Source of the DNA: Kribbella steppae
GTDB lineage: Bacteria > Actinomycetota > Actinomycetes > Propionibacteriales > Kribbellaceae
Assembly: GCF_004342025.1 (NCBI RefSeq)
Contig: NZ_SLWN01000001.1
Coordinates: forward strand, 958,788-1,022,787
Direction: 5' to 3'
Length of the DNA stretch: 64,000 nucleotides
Positions 61,142-64,000 of this stretch are shown here, piece by piece. The stretch's first letter is position 1. Each line of letters begins with the position of its first letter. The translations under genes and the position numbers were made by a program. A model generated the notes under the pieces. The model had not been told where the DNA came from. It did not search any database and was given only the letters and a program-made list of their open reading frames with translations.

Positions 61142-61900
61142 TCAGGCCACTTCGCGGCGTGCGGTTCGCAGGGCTCCGAGCGCGAGTGGCAGCACGATCC
61201 AGAAGCCGATCGAGGCCAGGATCGGGCCACCGTGGCCGCGCCAGTCTGCCTCGAGCACGTATCTGAATGTCTGAGTGGTGTCGAGCCACCTGCCCGCCTT
61301 CTCCAGCCAGCCGTAGGAGATCAGGGTCCAGATGGTCGGGAGCACGAAGAACAGCACGATGGCGGCCGGTGTATTGAGCAGGAGGGCGCCGAATGCCATG
61401 CCGAGCAGGCTGTTCAGCAGTACGAACGCGACCAAACCGATGACGTACCTCCATGGCAGGTGCCAGGTCACCTGGCGACCCAGGCCATCGGACAGCGCAA
61501 GTGCCCCAGCCGCCGCGGCGAGGGCGTAGGCCGATCCGAGCAGCGAGAGCAGGATCCCGCTGAGCACCTTGGCAGCCACGACGCGTACGCGGCGCGGTTC
61601 CTGGGTGAAGGTCACCAGGACGCTTCGCTGTCCCCACTCGCTGGTCAGGGTGAGGATGGAAACGACCGGGAGCAGCAGCGCGAGCACCAGGGCGGCCGGC
61701 CCGAGATAGCCCGGCCACGCCTGCGGGAACTGGGCGGGCAGCAGCAGCGGCACCGCGGTGGCGCCGGCCACGAGGACTGTGATCACGACGAGCATCCAGC
61801 GGGCGGCGCGGGTGTCTGCGCTCTTGCGCCACTCGATCCTGAGCAGTCGCAGGAACGGCACGGTGTCGGTGCGGGTGGTCGCGGCGAGAAGGGTGTTCAT
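61142..61900 (-). CDS. ABC-2 type transporter permease
   Basis: 252 aa with six hydrophobic segments (ARWMLVVITVLVAGATAVPLLL, LGPAALVLALLLPVVSILTL, VLSGILLSLLGSAYALAAAAGALAL, YVIGLVAFVLLNSLLGMAFGALLL, AIVLFFVLPTIWTLISYGWL, GPILASIGFWIVLPLALGALRT). EWGQRSVLVTFTQEPRR is the amphipathic EAA-like region of this family. ATG 61900 overlaps the ATPase stop by 4 nt. It would form an exporter with the ATPase; drug or lipid-type substrate unknown. Confidence 0.9.
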   Translation of the reverse strand: MNTLLAATTRTDTVPFLRLLRIEWRKSADTRAARWMLVVITVLVAGATAVPLLLPAQFPQAWPGYLGPAALVLALLLPVVSILTLTSEWGQRSVLVTFTQEPRRVRVVAAKVLSGILLSLLGSAYALAAAAGALALSDGLGRQVTWHLPWRYVIGLVAFVLLNSLLGMAFGALLLNTPAAIVLFFVLPTIWTLISYGWLEKAGRWLDTTQTFRYVLEADWRGHGGPILASIGFWIVLPLALGALRTARREVA

Positions 61901-62817
61901 CGGACTGTCTCCAGGGTTTGCGGCGACCCGGCGCCGCCGGTGAGTGAGAAGAAGAGTTGTTCCAGGCCCGCGCGGTCGCTGTGGCGTAGCTCGACCAGGA
62001 GCACCCCCGCCTGCGATGCCAACCGTGCGATGCGTTCGGCGTCTAGATCGTCGTCGTGCTCGACCAGCACAGCGCCGTCGTCGTGGAGGTGATGGGTTGC
62101 GCCGACCCGGTCGAGCATGGTGCGCAGCGCCGGCATGTCGGTGGCGCGGACGACGACGCCCGTCGAGGTGAGCAGGTCGTCGAGCGTTCCGTGCGCGACG
62201 ACCCGGCCCGAGGCGATCATCACCAGACGGTCGACGGTCGCCTGCACTTCGCCGAGCAGATGGCTCGACAGCAACACGGTGCCGCCGGACCCGGCGAAGT
62301 CGCGAAGCAGGGTCCGCATCCACGCGATGCCGTCGGGGTCGAGCCCGTTGGCCGGCTCGTCCAGGATGAGCGCCCGGGGTCGTGCGATCAGCGCCTGACC
62401 GATGCCCAGTCGCTGCCGCATCCCCAGCGAGTAGGCGCCGACCCTGCGGTCGGCGGCCCTGCCGGACAGCCCCACCAGCTCGAGTACCCGGTCGACCTCG
62501 CCGCGCCCGGCGCCCGCCAGGTCGGCCGCGATGCGCAGCGTCGCTCTGCCGCTGCGACCCGAATGCATCGCCGAGGCGTCGAGCAGGCTGCCGACGACCC
62601 GCGACGGGTTGCCGAGCTCGGCGTAGGCGCGTCCGTCGATCGTCGCTGTGCCGCGGTCGGGTCGGGTCAGGCCGGTGATCATCCTGAGCGTTGTCGACTT
62701 GCCGGCCCCGTTGGGGCCGAGGAAGCCGGTGATGGTGCCGGGCTCGCAGCTGAACGACACGTCGTGGACGACGGTGGTCGGGCCGTAGCGCTTGGACAGT
62801 TCTTGTGCAGTGATCAT
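61897..62817 (-). CDS. ABC transporter ATP-binding protein (DrrA/CcmA type)
   Basis: 306 aa. Walker A GPNGAGKSTTLRM, signature YSLGMRQRLGIG, Walker B RALILDEPANGLDP, H loop LLSSHLL. A C-terminal extension of about 80 residues is typical of daunorubicin-resistance-type exporters. It pairs with the overlapping permease gene. The third two-component system lies 135 nt upstream in the same direction; such pairs often control antibiotic-responsive exporters. Confidence 0.95.
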   Translation of the reverse strand: MITAQELSKRYGPTTVVHDVSFSCEPGTITGFLGPNGAGKSTTLRMITGLTRPDRGTATIDGRAYAELGNPSRVVGSLLDASAMHSGRSGRATLRIAADLAGAGRGEVDRVLELVGLSGRAADRRVGAYSLGMRQRLGIGQALIARPRALILDEPANGLDPDGIAWMRTLLRDFAGSGGTVLLSSHLLGEVQATVDRLVMIASGRVVAHGTLDDLLTSTGVVVRATDMPALRTMLDRVGATHHLHDDGAVLVEHDDDLDAERIARLASQAGVLLVELRHSDRAGLEQLFFSLTGGAGSPQTLETVR

Positions 62818-62952
62818 GACGTCGAGGATGCGCTCGGACGCGTGTCGCCGCGTCCTCCTGTGGTCAGCAGCTGCTCGTCCTCGCGGATGAGACAGCGGCG
62901 CCAGGCCTACTTCCGGCGTACCGGCTGGTCTCGGCTGGTTTCTGTGCGCCGG

Positions 62953-63618
62953 TCACGGCAGCGGTTCGCCCGGTTCGACCAGTCCGGACTCATAGGCCAC
63001 CACGACGGCCTGGGCCCGGTCGCGCAGCCCGAGCTTGCTGAACACGTGGGCGACGTGGGTCTTGACCGTGGTCTGGCTGAGGAAAAGCCCGGCGGCGATC
63101 TCGGCGTTCGAGTCGCCCCGCGCGATCAGCCGCAGGACCGAGACCTCGCGGTCGGTCAGCGTGTCCAAGCCGGGTGGTCTGGTCGTACCGGGCCGCGCGC
63201 GTCTGACGTACTGCTGGACCAGGCGTTGCGTGATCGCCGGCGCCAGCAACGTCTCCCCGTCGGCCACGACCCGCACGGCATCGGCCAGCTGCTCGGGTCG
63301 CACGTCCTTGAGCAGAAACCCGCTCGCACCGGCCCGCAGCGCGTCGTAGACGTACTCGTCGAGGTCGAACGTGGTGAGCATCAGGACACGCGGTGGCTCA
63401 CGGCCGGCCAGCAGCTGCCGCGTCGCCTCCAGCCCGTCCATGCCGGGCATCCGCACGTCCATGAGTACGACGTCGGGCCGCAGCTCACGCGCCTTCGCCA
63501 GCGCCTCACGACCGTCGGCCGCCTCCGCGACCACCTCGATACCGGGCTGCGACTCCAGGATCAGCCGGAACCCGCCCCGCAGCAGTGCCTGGTCGTCGAC
63601 CACCAGAACGCGGATCAC
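62953..63618 (-). CDS. LuxR/NarL-family response regulator
   Basis: 221 aa. Receiver with D8-D9, phospho-acceptor Asp54 (VVLMDVRMPGMDG) and Lys in GFLLKDV; HTH LTDREVSVLRLIARGDSNAEIAAGLFLSQTTVKTHVAHVFSKL. GTG 63618 overlaps the kinase stop (GTGA). It probably regulates the ABC exporter genes that follow. Confidence 0.94.
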   Translation of the reverse strand: MIRVLVVDDQALLRGGFRLILESQPGIEVVAEAADGREALAKARELRPDVVLMDVRMPGMDGLEATRQLLAGREPPRVLMLTTFDLDEYVYDALRAGASGFLLKDVRPEQLADAVRVVADGETLLAPAITQRLVQQYVRRARPGTTRPPGLDTLTDREVSVLRLIARGDSNAEIAAGLFLSQTTVKTHVAHVFSKLGLRDRAQAVVVAYESGLVEPGEPLP

Positions 63619-64000
63619 GGCACTGCCCGCTCGATCGGAAGGTTGGCCCGGACGGCGAAACCACCATCCGGCTCGGGGCCGGCCGCCAAGACGCCGCCAT
63701 ACACCGTCGCTCGCTCCCGCATGCCGGCCAGGCCATGGCCACCATGGCCCGCGGCCCCATCGTCCCCACGACCGTCGTCGCGGACCTCGATGCCCAGCCG
63801 CTCGGCGCCGTAGGTCACCGTGACCACAACATGCTCGGCGCCCGCGTGCTTGAGCGCGTTGGTCAGCGCCTCCTGCACGATCCGGTACGCGGCCAGACCG
63901 AGGCCGGGCGCCACCGGCCGGACCTCACCGGCCTCGACCATCTCGACGCGCAGGCCCGCATCCCGGACGGACTCGACCAGGCCCGGCAGGTCGCCGATGT
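63615..64000 (-). CDS. Sensor histidine kinase, C-terminal part (cut by window edge)
   Basis: The frame is open to the window end (visible residues begin IGDLPGLVESVRDAGL). It contains the HATPase of a NarL/DesK-type kinase: AAYRIVQEALTNALKHAGAEHVVVTV (N box), IEVRDDGRGDDG (G1) and GHGLAGMRERATVYGG (G2). The HisKA_3 box and membrane part lie outside. It overlaps its response regulator by 4 nt. Confidence 0.93.
   Translation of the reverse strand, partial: IGDLPGLVESVRDAGLRVEMVEAGEVRPVAPGLGLAAYRIVQEALTNALKHAGAEHVVVTVTYGAERLGIEVRDDGRGDDGAAGHGGHGLAGMRERATVYGGVLAAGPEPDGGFAVRANLPIERAVP

Noticed and set aside
60654..61832. Minus-strand ORF of 392 aa
   Set aside because: Composition is Arg/Pro/Ala-rich with no family motif, and most of it is opposite-frame shadow of the ABC permease gene. 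No ribosome binding site.

Overview
The window is high-GC DNA (clearly G+C-rich in every coding third position) with SD-led GTG/ATG starts, many 1-4 nt translational overlaps, LacI/GntR/LysR regulators, a solo oligoribonuclease, SigE-type ECF sigma factor and MalT/BTAD regulator. This points to a soil actinobacterium; the frequent GTAC-rich codon pairs and the gene set look most like Nocardioidaceae/Kribbellaceae (Kribbella-like), which is an inference and not a database match.

Layout. 1-6.8 kb: a truncated CDS, a pentapeptide-DinB fusion, a P-loop kinase, a two-component system, an orphan DNA-polymerase sliding clamp (dnaN paralogue without dnaA/recF) and a decayed YdcF-like gene. 6.9-19.3 kb: a formyl-CoA/formate module made of a LysR regulator, NAD-formate dehydrogenase, a GntR regulator with a perfect 27-bp operator and, on the minus strand, a five-gene operon: ThDP acyl-CoA lyase/decarboxylase, formyl-CoA transferase, fused ADP-forming acyl-CoA synthetase, NRAMP-fold transporter and small membrane protein. 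19.3-25.2 kb: three Gfo/Idh/MocA dehydrogenases under a LacI regulator, and an OFA-type MFS transporter. 25.4-28.3 kb: sucC-sucD-garR. 28.3-34.7 kb: a LacI-controlled sugar ABC importer (no ATPase gene) with a GH35 beta-galactosidase. 34.7-38.4 kb: hyi-gcl-panE-like glyoxylate operon. 38.5-58.9 kb: mostly housekeeping and regulatory genes (cold-shock protein, large BTAD regulator, methyltransferase, orn, tRNA-His, ECF sigma, a second two-component system, beta-propeller plus ankyrin lipoprotein, DUF429, LplA-amidase, aminotransferase V, TenA-FAD oxidoreductase, tRNA-Lys). 59-61.1 kb: a decayed stretch downstream of tRNA-Lys with an IS-end-like sequence, a frameshifted membrane gene and a secreted protein. 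61.1-64 kb: an ABC exporter with a third two-component system, cut by the window edge.

How it fits together. Formyl-CoA made by the ThDP enzyme would have its CoA moved to a new acid by Frc, releasing formate that FDH oxidises to CO2. Glyoxylate would be condensed by Gcl to tartronate semialdehyde, isomerised by Hyi and reduced by GarR to glycerate. Short ATAC-containing motifs recur in front of the lyase operon, the OFA transporter, sucCD-garR and hyi-gcl, suggesting one C1/C2-acid regulon over about 30 kb. The obvious substrate is oxalate, but the ThDP enzyme lacks the residues that bind the oxalyl group in known oxalyl-CoA decarboxylase, so a 2-hydroxyacyl-CoA lyase pathway is a real alternative.
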